A stretch of 30,436 bases of DNA from Patescibacteria group bacterium (GCA_015485715.1 WFTA01000021.1:1-30436), one strand, 5' to 3'; shown: positions 1-8,100, counted from the stretch's first letter. The notes: generated by a model from the letters alone, not told the origin. Made by a program: numbers and translations.

Positions 1-63
1 GCTAATTGCCCAATTGAATATAGAGCAATATTATATGCAGATTTTCCTGAAAAGTGGGGCTGG
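1..63 (+). repeat. Hairpin-ended repeat, copy 1 (right part only)
   Basis: These 63 bases match positions 154-216 with a single difference. They are the right-hand portion of the repeat that is complete at 119-216; the left third lies outside the window. It ends with the inverted-repeat arm AAAAGTGGGGCTGG (50-63) and directly abuts the P7 strand of rnpB. The near identity of the two copies indicates recent duplication or conversion. Confidence 0.85.
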
Positions 64-118
64 ATGGGGCTGGGGTCATCTGCAAAGCCCAGGGAAAGTG
101 CCACAGAGACTATACTAC

Positions 119-216
119 CCAGCCCCACTTTTTGAGGCAAATCTTGCTATAAAGCTAATTGCCTAATTGAATATAGAGCAATATTATATGCAGATTTTCC
201 TGAAAAGTGGGGCTGG
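119..216 (+). repeat. Hairpin-ended repeat, copy 2, inside rnpB at the P12 position
   Basis: A 98-bp element bounded by perfect 14-bp inverted arms, CCAGCCCCACTTTT (119-132) and AAAAGTGGGGCTGG (203-216), with a further AGG/CCT match just inside. The interior is AT-rich and has no coding capacity. It sits between the conserved rnpB blocks ending GACTATACTA and beginning GGAAAGGTGAAA, exactly where the variable P12 helix is expected, so the element would fold as an extended P12 in the RNA. A third, diverged copy lies in reverse orientation at 8138-8238. Confidence 0.88.
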
Positions 217-406
217 GGAAAGGTGAAAAGCCGGCTGGTGTCTCTTTTGAGGCTACAGCCGGGCCTCCCGGGTGACCGGGATGTGCTGGTAAACCCCACC
301 CGGTGCAACCCAGCCCTTTAAAAGGAGCCGGGGCTTAGATAGATGGCTGCATTCCCTGCTTGGCAGGGAAACAGAATCCGGCTTATTCATCTGCTTACCA
401 GCTAAG

Positions 407-432
407 ACGCCTGAAAGGCGTTTATTTTTTTA
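407..432 (+). terminator. Rho-independent terminator of rnpB
   Basis: Perfect 6-bp stem ACGCCT / AGGCGT with a GAA loop (407-421), followed by a T-rich tract. It lies immediately after the 3' end of the RNase P RNA and overlaps the promoter region of the next gene. Confidence 0.8.
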
Positions 433-443
433 TATTTGTGGGG

Positions 444-449
444 TATAAT
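444..449 (+). promoter_or_regulatory. -10 box giving a leaderless start
   Basis: A consensus TATAAT lies six bases before the ATG at 456. Transcription would begin at or next to the A of the start codon, so the mRNA should have no leader. No good -35 hexamer is visible. The geometry is the same at 6581-6593. Confidence 0.6.
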
Positions 450-455
450 TGATAT

Positions 456-896
456 ATGAAGAACAAGGACAAGAAAATTGTTGCAGTAAGCGGGGGATTT
501 GATCCTATTCATATAGGACATATCAGATTATTTAAAGAAGCCAAAGAGCTTGGAGATGAGCTTGTTGTTATTTTAAACAATGATAATTGGTTGATGAAAA
601 AGAAAGGTTATGTTTTTATGCACGAACAGGAAAGAAAGGAAATTCTAGAAGCTATTAGATACGTAGACAAAGTGGTAATATCAGCTCATAGTGAAAATCC
701 TGATGATATGAGTGTATGCAGGGAGCTTCTGAAGATAAGGCCACATATTTTTGCAAATGGAGGAGACAGAACATCTGATAATGTCCCAGAAAAAGATGTT
801 TGCAGACAGATAGGCTGTGAGATGGTTTACAATGTCGGACATGGTGGTAAGATACAGTCAAGCTCTTGGCTAATTAACAAAGTGAGAGAGATTTGA
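456..896 (+). CDS. Cytidylyltransferase-like nucleotidyltransferase (RfaE2/TagD type)
   Basis: A 146-residue single-domain nucleotidyltransferase. The N-terminal phosphate-binding signature GGFDPIHIGH (residues 13-22) contains the HxGH motif, and the C-terminal QSSSWLI (about 134-140) matches the ISSS[TR] motif of the family. Such enzymes transfer CMP or AMP from CTP/ATP to a phosphorylated substrate, for example glycerol 3-phosphate (TagD) or heptose phosphate (RfaE2). The substrate cannot be read from the sequence, but use in activating an envelope precursor is plausible. No Shine-Dalgarno is present; the -10 box is six bases upstream, so translation is probably from a leaderless mRNA. Confidence 0.8.
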   Translation: MKNKDKKIVAVSGGFDPIHIGHIRLFKEAKELGDELVVILNNDNWLMKKKGYVFMHEQERKEILEAIRYVDKVVISAHSENPDDMSVCRELLKIRPHIFANGGDRTSDNVPEKDVCRQIGCEMVYNVGHGGKIQSSSWLINKVREI

Positions 897-948
897 ATTT
901 TTTGAATATATTGCTAAACTGATAAATGGTTTTTACAAGTAAGTTTTA

Positions 949-2736
949 ATGGTTATGATTACAACTGAGCAGTTGAGAGAGAAATTTCTTGATTTTTTCA
1001 AGGAGAAGGGTCATGTGATTCTACCATCAGCATCTCTTGTCCCTGAAAATGATTCATCTACATTGTTCATTTCTGCAGGGATGCAACCCCTTGTTCCATA
1101 TCTGATGGGTGAACCTCATCCTCAGGGGACCAAACTTGCAGATGTGCAAAAGTGCGTAAGGACAGGTGATATTGACGAAGTGGGTGATGCTTGGCATTTG
1201 ACTTTTTTTGAGATGCTCGGGAATTGGTCGTTGGGAGATTACTGGAAGAAAGAATCTCTCACTTGGACGTGGGAATTCTTAACCAGTCCTGAGTGGCTCG
1301 GTCTTGACCCGAAAAAGCTGGCTGTATCTGTATTTGCAGGCAATGATACATGTCCTCAGGATAAGGAGTCAGTTGAAATATGGAAATCTCTGGGTGTTCC
1401 TGAAGAAAGGATAGCATATCTTGGGGTTGATGATAACTGGTGGCCTACAGGGGGAAAAAGTACGGGGCCTCAGGGACCTGACAGCGAGGTTTTTTTCTGG
1501 AGCAGTGATGATCCTGTGCCTGACGAGTTTGATCCATCAGACGATAGATGGACAGAGATATGGAATAACGTGTTTATGGAATACAATAGAACATCAGACG
1601 GCAATCTTGAGCCTTTGAAGCAGAAAAATGTTGACACAGGAATGGGTCTTGAGAGGACAGTAGCTGTGCTTAATAATTTTAAAAGCGTATATGAGACAGA
1701 TGCTTTTGATTTTATTATAGATTTTTTGAAAGAAAAATTTGACTTGGAAGAATTATCCAGCGAGGATATAAGAGCAGTGCGTGTAATAGCAGACCATTTG
1801 CGCGCATCTGTGTTTATATTGGGGGATGACGCCGGAGTTGTTCCTTCTAACGTTGCCAGAGGCTATATCCTTAGGAGGCTTATCAGAAGGAGTATCAGGT
1901 ATGGACGCAGATATACTCAGGATAAGTTTGTGGGTTCTGTTGCCGAAATTATCATTAAAAGATACAGCAGGGTATATGAAGAAATTGACAGAAATAAAAA
2001 CAAAATTTTATCAGAGTTGGACAAAGAGGAAGATAAATTCAGAAAAACTCTTTCTACAGGACTAAAGGTATTTAAAAAGATAATTATACAACCTGAGGTT
2101 CAGGAGTCAGGTATGATAGATGGACAAAAAACTTTTGATCTTTTTTCTACTTTTGGATTTCCTCTTGAGATTGTTAAGGATTTAGCCAGAGAAAACAGCC
2201 TCAGAGTAGATGAAGAGGGATTTGAAAAAGAGTTTAAAAGACATCAGGAAAAATCAAGGACAGCGTCAAAAGGCATGTTTAAGGGGGGATTGGTAGATCA
2301 TTCTCCTCAGGTGATTAAAATGCATACAGCCACACACCTTCTTCAGCAGGCTCTTAGAGATGTACTGGGTGACCATATTCACCAAAAGGGATCGCGTATT
2401 ACTCATGAAAAGCTTACTTTTGACTTTCCTCATTCTGAAAAGCTTTCAGACGAGGAGATTAAGAAGGTAGAGGATATAGTAAATGAAAAAATATTACAGG
2501 ATCTTCCCGTGCATTACGAGATTATGACTCCACAAGAGGCCAAAAAATCAGGCGCTATAGGTGTTTTTGATGAAAGGTACGACAAACAGGTTAAAGTTTA
2601 TTTTATAGGAGACTATTCCAAAGAGATATGCGGCGGGCCTCATGTAAAATCAACTAAAGAGGTGGGAAAATTTAAGATTTTAAAGGAAAAATCTGTTGGC
2701 TCAGGCATCAGACGCATAGAAGCCACAGTTGAGTAA
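949..2736 (+). CDS. alaS: Alanyl-tRNA synthetase, short form without C-Ala domain
   Basis: Charges tRNA-Ala with alanine and hydrolyses mischarged tRNA. The class II catalytic core is visible from the N-terminus (LFISAGMQPLVPYLMG, residues 40-55; TFFEMLGNWSLGDY, about 87-100). The C-terminal editing domain has the zinc motif HTATH (H459, H463) and CGGPH (C561, H565). The protein stops right after the editing domain at 595 residues, against roughly 875 in E. coli, so the C-terminal C-Ala domain is absent. The end looks natural rather than frameshifted, since a new gene starts at once. The start could be ATG 949 or ATG 955; neither has a Shine-Dalgarno. Confidence 0.95.
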   Translation: MVMITTEQLREKFLDFFKEKGHVILPSASLVPENDSSTLFISAGMQPLVPYLMGEPHPQGTKLADVQKCVRTGDIDEVGDAWHLTFFEMLGNWSLGDYWKKESLTWTWEFLTSPEWLGLDPKKLAVSVFAGNDTCPQDKESVEIWKSLGVPEERIAYLGVDDNWWPTGGKSTGPQGPDSEVFFWSSDDPVPDEFDPSDDRWTEIWNNVFMEYNRTSDGNLEPLKQKNVDTGMGLERTVAVLNNFKSVYETDAFDFIIDFLKEKFDLEELSSEDIRAVRVIADHLRASVFILGDDAGVVPSNVARGYILRRLIRRSIRYGRRYTQDKFVGSVAEIIIKRYSRVYEEIDRNKNKILSELDKEEDKFRKTLSTGLKVFKKIIIQPEVQESGMIDGQKTFDLFSTFGFPLEIVKDLARENSLRVDEEGFEKEFKRHQEKSRTASKGMFKGGLVDHSPQVIKMHTATHLLQQALRDVLGDHIHQKGSRITHEKLTFDFPHSEKLSDEEIKKVEDIVNEKILQDLPVHYEIMTPQEAKKSGAIGVFDERYDKQVKVYFIGDYSKEICGGPHVKSTKEVGKFKILKEKSVGSGIRRIEATVE

Positions 2737-2737
2737 T

Positions 2738-3937
2738 ATGACTAATAAGTGGAGAACAAAAAAAATATCTGGATCAAAGCAAAAAAATCGCAGGCGTACC
2801 ATAGTGAAGGTACTGTTTTTGTGTATTGTGTTTTTACTTGTCTATTATGTGGCAGCTTATATGTTGCCCAGAGTTGAAGTTGTTTTGATTCCCAAATCTA
2901 GAGATGTCAAGATAGATCAGGATATATATCTAGTAGCTAAAAAAAATATTGATATGGAAAACAGAGTATATCTGAAAGGAAAAGAAATTATTATAGAAGA
3001 AGAAGTAGAGAATACATTTCAAGTAGAGAATGAGAAGAATATAGGAGATAGGGCAGAGGGTAATGTGTGGTTTTTTAATTATACAGGTTTGTCCTTTGAT
3101 CTCTTTCCTGAAGATGAACTTGAAACAGCAGGAGGAGTATCTTTTGTGGTGAGAGAGCCTTTGGTTATACCTCCTGCATCTGTATCAGAGAATGGTGAGA
3201 TAGTTCCGGGCAAGATTCAGGCAGGTATTATAGCTATTGAGCCGGGGGAGAATGGAAATATAGAACCGCAGAAGATATTTATTACAAGTTTACCTGCAGA
3301 TAAACAACTTAAAATCTATGCTCAGAGTTTTGAGAAGCTTACAGGAGGCACAACCAAAATGGCCAAGGTTGTTGCAGAAGATGATATTGAAAAGGCAAGA
3401 GAAAAGCTTGCTGAGATGTTGAAGAATAAAGTTATCCAAAAAGCAAGTACTTTAAAGAAAGATTCAGAAGTGGTATTGGGCGAATCTTTTGTATTAGAGG
3501 ATGAGGAGTATCAGACAGAGATAAAAACAGGAGATGAAATAGAAGAGTTTGTTATGAAGCTTAAAGCCAAAGGAAAAGTATTTGCTTACAAGCAGGAAGA
3601 TTTGTATAAAATTTTAAGAGAAGAAGTAGATGTGATGAAATATCCACAAGAGATTTTGGTAGGTGATGAGCCCAAAGAGGTAACTGTAGATAATCTCAGG
3701 AAAGACGATACTCTAGGTATCTATGTGGTAAATGTGAAAGCTGTGTGGCCAGTATCAAATCCTTTAGATATAGATGGTATAAAACAGCAGATTTTAGGGA
3801 AAAAAGAGCCTGAAGCACGCCGTATTATTCTTTCTAATCCAGCTATCAGGGATGTTATATTTATTTGGGATTTGGCTGTACGCAGGTCGATTCCCAATAT
3901 TGAATCTCGTATTAAAATAAGTGTTAAACAGAGGTAG
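2738..3937 (+). CDS. Membrane-anchored envelope protein, baseplate J/gp47-like family of CPR bacteria
   Basis: About 399 residues: a basic N-terminal tail, one membrane segment (about residues 23-43, VLFLCIVFLLVYYVAAYML), then a large exported domain. The exported part has the layout of CPR proteins annotated as baseplate J/gp47-like: a glycine/asparagine-rich beta module (AEGNVWFFNYTG), a VIPPASV-type strand, PGENGNIEP, then KLTGGTTKMAKVV and an acidic helix (DDIEKAREKLAEML). I recognise this by pattern memory only. The ATG lies one base after the alaS stop, so the two are co-transcribed and probably translationally coupled. A TTG at 2729 would overlap alaS and is less likely. Function is unknown; a surface or cell-wall role is inferred from the anchor. 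Confidence 0.6.
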   Translation: MTNKWRTKKISGSKQKNRRRTIVKVLFLCIVFLLVYYVAAYMLPRVEVVLIPKSRDVKIDQDIYLVAKKNIDMENRVYLKGKEIIIEEEVENTFQVENEKNIGDRAEGNVWFFNYTGLSFDLFPEDELETAGGVSFVVREPLVIPPASVSENGEIVPGKIQAGIIAIEPGENGNIEPQKIFITSLPADKQLKIYAQSFEKLTGGTTKMAKVVAEDDIEKAREKLAEMLKNKVIQKASTLKKDSEVVLGESFVLEDEEYQTEIKTGDEIEEFVMKLKAKGKVFAYKQEDLYKILREEVDVMKYPQEILVGDEPKEVTVDNLRKDDTLGIYVVNVKAVWPVSNPLDIDGIKQQILGKKEPEARRIILSNPAIRDVIFIWDLAVRRSIPNIESRIKISVKQR

Positions 3938-4009
3938 CTGAGGCCGCTCTTGATTTTTGTGATAAAAATTGTTAATATACCAATGCTTTCCAGAATTAAT
4001 TTTTTTATT

Positions 4010-4306
4010 ATGAAAAAGTCAATACATCCGCAGTATTATCCCAACACTAAAGTGAAATGTGCTTGCGGTGCTGTGTATGAGATAGGATCAACAGTTGAAA
4101 GTATGGAGATTGAAATTTGCTCAAACTGCCATCCTTTTTATACAGGTAAGCAAAAGCTGGTAGATACTTCAGGAAGGGTAGACCAGTTTACAGCAAGGAT
4201 GAGCCGTGCACAGCAGGTATCTCAAAGCACTAAGCACAAGAGTAAATCAGATAAGAAAAAGGCATTGCAACAGAAAAGGGCCCAAAAAGATGACAATAAT
4301 GATTAG
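4010..4306 (+). CDS. rpmE: Ribosomal protein L31 with basic C-terminal tail
   Basis: A 98-residue protein of the large ribosomal subunit. It begins MKKSIHPQYYP as usual for L31 and carries the four zinc cysteines as CxC (CAC) and CxxC (CSNC), followed by HPFYTGKQKLVDTSGRVDQF. It is therefore the zinc-binding (C+) form. After the standard core it has an unusual tail of about 30 residues rich in lysine, glutamine and serine. The ATG at 4010 is chosen because family similarity begins there; the reading frame is open further upstream, but those residues look unlike L31. Confidence 0.95.
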   Translation: MKKSIHPQYYPNTKVKCACGAVYEIGSTVESMEIEICSNCHPFYTGKQKLVDTSGRVDQFTARMSRAQQVSQSTKHKSKSDKKKALQQKRAQKDDNND

Positions 4307-4327
4307 TTTAATCATTAAAGCATTTTA

Positions 4328-4888
4328 ATGAGAGCTTTTTTGGCAGTTGAACTTCCTGATAATATCAAGCAAAAGCTTGGTGATTTTTCCAATTATCTTC
4401 AACATGAATTTAAAAGGCATAATATAGTCTGGGTAAATCCTGACATCTATCATATCACTCTTGAGTTTTTGGGAGACATTGGGCTTGATGATGCAGATGT
4501 AGTATCTAAGGTATTGGAAGATGAGATAAGAGACAAAGCAGGAAGAAGGGTCTGTGTAAGATTGGTAGAGGCAGGTGCTTTTCCTTCCAAATACAGGCCA
4601 AGAGTTTTGATTGTCAAGGGAGTTAATCATTCTGATTTAAAGCTGAATGATATCCAGCACAATATCCATAATAAACTGCTTAATAAAGGGTTTGAGCTTG
4701 ATAATAAAAAATGGCACATGCATATAACTCTTGGAAGAGTAAAAGAAAGAGCAGCGCGGTTTAATTTTGACAAAATAGAATTTACACCACTTGAATTTGA
4801 AGTTAACACTTTTCATTTGATGAAGAGTGAACTTACACCACAGGGACCTGTATATACATCTCTATACTCTGCCACCCTTAGGGCTTAA
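4328..4888 (+). CDS. thpR: RNA 2',3'-cyclic phosphodiesterase (2H superfamily)
   Basis: A 186-residue 2H phosphoesterase (LigT/ThpR family). Both catalytic histidine motifs are present: HITLEF (H42) and HITLGR (H132), about 90 residues apart as expected. The family opens 2',3'-cyclic phosphates on RNA ends. It begins MRAFLAVELP, a typical start, so the ATG is secure although no Shine-Dalgarno is visible. It overlaps the convergent glycosyltransferase gene by four bases at its 3' end. Confidence 0.9.
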   Translation: MRAFLAVELPDNIKQKLGDFSNYLQHEFKRHNIVWVNPDIYHITLEFLGDIGLDDADVVSKVLEDEIRDKAGRRVCVRLVEAGAFPSKYRPRVLIVKGVNHSDLKLNDIQHNIHNKLLNKGFELDNKKWHMHITLGRVKERAARFNFDKIEFTPLEFEVNTFHLMKSELTPQGPVYTSLYSATLRA

Positions 4889-5751
4889 TTTGTCTTATCA
4901 AAATTATCAGTATTACCTTTTATTACAAGATAAATATATTTAAAGAATGCATTGTAAATCCTCTTCCATCTCCATGGCTGGATGATAAGTCTCCAGAGCC
5001 ATTCAAGATGTATATTCTGCAGAATATCAGGCGCTCTTTTTACTTTACCGCTGATGAAGTCAAATGCTCCTCCTACACCAATTGCAATTTTGATATTTTG
5101 CATATTATTTATATTTTCACAGATCCATTTTTCCTGTTTAGGATGCCCGAAGGCAACCAGCAGGACATCTGCCTTAGATGAATTTATGTCTTCTATAATC
5201 TTTTGGTTTTTAACTTCATTATACTCTATAGATAGATCGTCTTTCACCCGGATATCAATATCAGAGGATAATCCTGCAATATTTAGCTCAGGATACAACT
5301 TTTTAAGATTAAGGGCTGTTTTTTCCAATACATTATGTGTTGCACCCAAAAGATATATGGATTTGCCTGTCTGACTGCAGAGACGACATATATCTGAAAC
5401 AAGATCAACACCTTTGATAATATCCCCTGATTTTATTTTTTGAGAATTAGAGAGGAGTAAGATTAGAGTGTAGATAGCATAGGGCAGATGCAAAAGTATG
5501 GATTTTGGTTTATTTTGTTGGAAGTAAAGCGCCCAGATGATTCCTGCTCCGTCTGCTACAGAAAAACTTGCTTTGTTTAGTATTTGCTTGTAGTTTTTAT
5601 CTTTTGTTGACCAGACTATAAACTCAGGATTTATAGTAAATATAGTATTATGCAGTTTTCCTGACTCTAATATATTTCTTATATTTTCCAGAAGTTCATT
5701 TTTGGATAAAGAATTGATGGATATACCTAAAATTCTATTTCTGTTAGTCAT
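4885..5751 (-). CDS. WecG/TagA/CpsF-family glycosyltransferase
   Basis: About 288 residues. Diagnostic segments are FTINPEFIVWS (about residues 38-48), SVADGAGIIWA (about 64-74), SIYLLGAT, DVLLVAFGHPKQEKWI and IGVGGAFDFISGKVKRAP, followed by EWLWRL. The family transfers N-acetylmannosamine(uronate) from UDP onto a lipid-linked acceptor in teichoic acid, capsule or enterobacterial common antigen synthesis; here a surface-polysaccharide role is inferred. The ATG at 5751 is preferred over an upstream TTG at 5757. A TATAAT on the minus strand (5762-5767) lies ten bases upstream, leaving only a very short leader. Confidence 0.88.
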   Translation of the reverse strand: MTNRNRILGISINSLSKNELLENIRNILESGKLHNTIFTINPEFIVWSTKDKNYKQILNKASFSVADGAGIIWALYFQQNKPKSILLHLPYAIYTLILLLSNSQKIKSGDIIKGVDLVSDICRLCSQTGKSIYLLGATHNVLEKTALNLKKLYPELNIAGLSSDIDIRVKDDLSIEYNEVKNQKIIEDINSSKADVLLVAFGHPKQEKWICENINNMQNIKIAIGVGGAFDFISGKVKRAPDILQNIHLEWLWRLIIQPWRWKRIYNAFFKYIYLVIKGNTDNFDKTN

Positions 5752-5761
5752 AGTCAAAAAA

Positions 5762-5779
5762 ATTATAATTTATTATAAT
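5762..5779. promoter_or_regulatory. Divergent promoter pair with overlapping -10 boxes
   Basis: Between the divergent genes starting at 5751 (minus) and 5808 (plus), the sequence AATTATAATT is palindromic and supplies a TATAAT on each strand (plus 5764-5769, minus 5762-5767). A second plus-strand TATAAT follows at 5774-5779. The gap between the genes is only 56 bases. No convincing -35 hexamer is seen for either side. Confidence 0.5.
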
Positions 5780-5807
5780 ATAAACAATAAATATTAATAA
5801 CACAAGT

Positions 5808-6560
5808 ATGTTGATTTATATTGTTGCGGCAACAGTGATAGTGAGTCTGATTTCTCTGGTATCCATTGTTTTTATTTTGAAAGGCAAAAATATATCTGAC
5901 AATACATTAAGAAGTATTATTGCGCTTGCATCAGGTGTGCTTTTGGGAGTTGTTTTTATAGATATTTTTCCTGAGCTTTTTGATGAGCATATAGATAAAA
6001 TATATCCAGATACAGTATTCTATGTAACTTTGGCAAGTATTTTGTTTTTTTATATTGTAGAAAGGCTTATACATTGGCATCATTGCCACGGTATAAGTTG
6101 TCCTCCTGAAGACAGGACACACATAGCTTATATTAACCTGATAGGCGATGGTATACATAATCTGGTTGATGGTGTTTTAATTGCAGCATCTTTTTTGGTA
6201 TCTCCCTTAGTAGGCATATCAACTACTATAGCTGTTATTGTTCACGAGATACCCCAAGAGATATCTGACGCAGGTATTTTACTGTATGCAGGATTGAGTA
6301 AGGTAAAAATCATAGTTTTTAATTTATTGTTTGGTTTGACATCTGTTGTAGGAGGAGTAGTGGCATATTATTTTATAAATATATCAGAGAATTTAGTGCC
6401 CTATTTACTGGCTATAGCAGCTGGTAATTTTATATATTTATCTTTGGCAGATTTGATTCCTGAGCTTCATCATGGAAACAGGCAGGGAGGATGGATGAGG
6501 GTTTCATATATAATTTTGGGTGTAATCATAATTGCTGTTATGAAAGTCGTTTTAGAGTAG
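5808..6560 (+). CDS. ZIP-family metal transporter
   Basis: A 250-residue polytopic membrane protein of about eight helices. Transmembrane helix IV carries GDGIHNLVDGVLIAAS and helix V carries VHEIPQEISDAGIL, the two metal-binding signature helices of ZIP (SLC39-like) transporters. A histidine-rich cytoplasmic loop (HWHHCHG, about residues 88-94) and a late DLIPELHH motif are also present. It should import zinc, iron or a similar divalent metal into the cytoplasm; the ion is not determinable. It could supply metal to the iron-sulfur genes elsewhere in the window, but it is not linked to them. Confidence 0.9.
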   Translation: MLIYIVAATVIVSLISLVSIVFILKGKNISDNTLRSIIALASGVLLGVVFIDIFPELFDEHIDKIYPDTVFYVTLASILFFYIVERLIHWHHCHGISCPPEDRTHIAYINLIGDGIHNLVDGVLIAASFLVSPLVGISTTIAVIVHEIPQEISDAGILLYAGLSKVKIIVFNLLFGLTSVVGGVVAYYFINISENLVPYLLAIAAGNFIYLSLADLIPELHHGNRQGGWMRVSYIILGVIIIAVMKVVLE

Positions 6561-6577
6561 ATTTTGATATAAATTTA

Positions 6578-6586
6578 TGATATAAT
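6578..6586 (+). promoter_or_regulatory. Extended -10 promoter giving a leaderless start
   Basis: TGATATAAT: a consensus -10 at 6581-6586 with an upstream TG. The ATG at 6593 begins after exactly six bases, the same spacing as for the gene at 456. The extended -10 may replace the missing -35. Confidence 0.6.
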
Positions 6587-6592
6587 ACAAAC

Positions 6593-7063
6593 ATGACAGA
6601 TGAGGATATACAAAATTTATCTTTACTTATAAACAAGGCAAGACAGGCGCTTATAGAGATGGACAGAGAAACAGCTTTGGGTATATTTCAGGATGTAGTA
6701 GATATAGATGAAGAAAGTATAGATGGCTGGACAGGTCTGGGACAGGTTTATTATGAGCTGGGCAGATTGGATGAAGCAGAAACAGCTTTCAAAAAAGCAT
6801 TGGCATGTATTAAGAAAAAATATGGTGCCAGCTGGCAGGATAAAAAGGTAAGCTGGGAATCAGAACAGGGGAAGCCCCTGCTGAGGTGCTTGTTGATGTT
6901 GGGAGTGTTTTATTTCAGAAAAGGGGATATAAAGAATGCCAAGAAATACCTTCAAGTAGCAGTCAATATGGATCCTTTATGGGAGGCACCACAAAGCCTC
7001 CTGCAGGATATAGAAAAAGGGGCAGAGTTTGATAAACTCAAATACCAAAACATAAATGTGTAG
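6593..7063 (+). CDS. Tetratricopeptide-repeat protein
   Basis: A 156-residue soluble helical protein with at least two recognisable TPR units: DGWTGLGQVYYELGRLDEAETAFKKAL-like spacing at about residues 45-71, and a second at about 98-128 (MLGVFYFRKGDIKNAKKYL). A degenerate unit (ALIEMDRETALGIFQ) precedes them. There is no signal peptide. TPRs mediate protein binding; the partner is unknown. It probably starts from a leaderless mRNA and lies 26 bases upstream of the dehydrogenase gene. Confidence 0.8.
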   Translation: MTDEDIQNLSLLINKARQALIEMDRETALGIFQDVVDIDEESIDGWTGLGQVYYELGRLDEAETAFKKALACIKKKYGASWQDKKVSWESEQGKPLLRCLLMLGVFYFRKGDIKNAKKYLQVAVNMDPLWEAPQSLLQDIEKGAEFDKLKYQNINV

Positions 7064-7089
7064 AGCTATGTAAAATTAATTTTATTTTT

Positions 7090-8100
7090 ATGAAGGTTTA
7101 TTTTTTCAATGTAGCCCCATGGGAAAGGGAATTTTTAGAAAAAAATTTAAAAGACATATCTCCTGAGCTGGTTGAAGATAAACTATCAGATGAAAATGCA
7201 GGCAAATATGCAGATGCAGAGATCATATCTGTGTTTGTCGGATCAAGTGTATCCAGAGATGTGATGGATAAGATGCCAAATTTGAAAATGATAGCTACCC
7301 GCTCTACAGGTTTTGATCATATAGATCTGGAAGCGGCTGCAGAAAGAGGGATTGTAGTGTCCAACGTTCCTTATTATGGTGAGAATACAGTGGCAGAGCA
7401 TGCGTTTGCACTGCTGCTTGCTGTTGCCAGAAAGATATTCCAGTCTTATGAGCGAACAGAAAAATTTGATTTTGACTATACAGGATTGACTGGCGTTGAT
7501 CTGAAAGGAAAAACTTTAGGGGTTATAGGTATGGGACATATCGGGCAGTATTCAGCCAGAATAGGGAATGGTTTTGGTATGAAAGTTATAGCTTATGACA
7601 TTTATCACAATGAGGAGCTGGCCAAAGAAATAGGATTTGAGTATGTAGAGAACTTAGATGAACTTTTGGAGAGATCTGATTTTATCACTCTTCATGCTCC
7701 TTACAATGAACACACACATCATATGATAAATATGGAGAATGTGAAAAAAATTAAAAGAGGGGCTATACTGGTCAACACTGCCAGAGGAGCTTTGGTTGAG
7801 ACAGAGGCACTTATCTGGGCCTTGGAAAACGGTATTCTGTCAGGTGCAGGTCTTGATGTGCTTGAAGGAGAGCCTGAGATAAAAGAAGAATGGGAGATTA
7901 TCAGCAAGGATTTTGATAAAGAGCAGATGAAAACACTTATCATGAATCATGTGCTTATAGAAAGAGATGATGTTATTATCACACCCCATAATGCTTTTAA
8001 CACTAAAGAAGCTATCGAGAGAATTTTGCAGACAACCAAAGACAACATAGATGCATATCTAGGAGGCAATCCGCAAAATGTAGTAAAAGCTAAAAAGTAA
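7090..8100 (+). CDS. D-isomer-specific 2-hydroxyacid dehydrogenase (D-lactate dehydrogenase-like)
   Basis: A 336-residue NAD-dependent dehydrogenase. The Rossmann motif GMGHIG is at residues 147-152. The catalytic triad is in place: R232 (NTARGAL), E261 (EGEPE) and H300 (ITPHNAF). The overall pattern, including FDHIDLEAAAERGI and an insertion before the catalytic histidine, is closest to the LdhA/VanH group that reduces pyruvate to D-lactate. This fits a fermentative cell regenerating NAD+. An AT-rich inverted repeat enclosing the third hairpin repeat follows the gene and may terminate transcription. Confidence 0.88.
   Translation: MKVYFFNVAPWEREFLEKNLKDISPELVEDKLSDENAGKYADAEIISVFVGSSVSRDVMDKMPNLKMIATRSTGFDHIDLEAAAERGIVVSNVPYYGENTVAEHAFALLLAVARKIFQSYERTEKFDFDYTGLTGVDLKGKTLGVIGMGHIGQYSARIGNGFGMKVIAYDIYHNEELAKEIGFEYVENLDELLERSDFITLHAPYNEHTHHMINMENVKKIKRGAILVNTARGALVETEALIWALENGILSGAGLDVLEGEPEIKEEWEIISKDFDKEQMKTLIMNHVLIERDDVIITPHNAFNTKEAIERILQTTKDNIDAYLGGNPQNVVKAKK

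Larger units (their letters stand above)
1..404 (+). ncRNA. rnpB: RNase P RNA, bacterial type A, 5' end outside window
   Basis: Catalytic RNA of RNase P, which matures tRNA 5' ends. Conserved blocks are visible in order: GGGAAAGTGCCACAGAGAC (92-110), the GGTGAAA block (222-228), GGTAAACCCCACCCGGTGCAA (about 288-308), TAGATAGATGGCTGC (about 336-350) and the P4' strand ACAGAATCCGGCTTA (about 371-385). GGGCTGGG (67-74) can pair with CCCAGCCC (309-316) as P7. The 5' strands of P4 and P5 expected from the 3' partners (CCGGCTTA, GGTGC) are not found at 1-66, so they must lie upstream of the window. Two copies of a hairpin-ended repeat interrupt the gene, one just before P7 and one where variable helix P12 belongs. 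Identification is by recalled conserved blocks, not a covariance search. The 3' boundary is estimated from the terminator that follows. Confidence 0.85.

Noticed and set aside
50..63. AAAAGTGGGGCTGG as the P4/P5 strand of rnpB
   Set aside because: It superficially resembles GAAAGTCCGGGCTCC but cannot pair with the 3' P4 strand TCCGGCTTA or the 3' P5 strand GGTGC, and it is instead the arm of the repeat.
3950..4009. N-terminal extension of ribosomal protein L31
   Set aside because: The open frame extends 20 codons upstream, but the residues are hydrophobic and unlike L31; similarity begins at MKKSIHP (4010).
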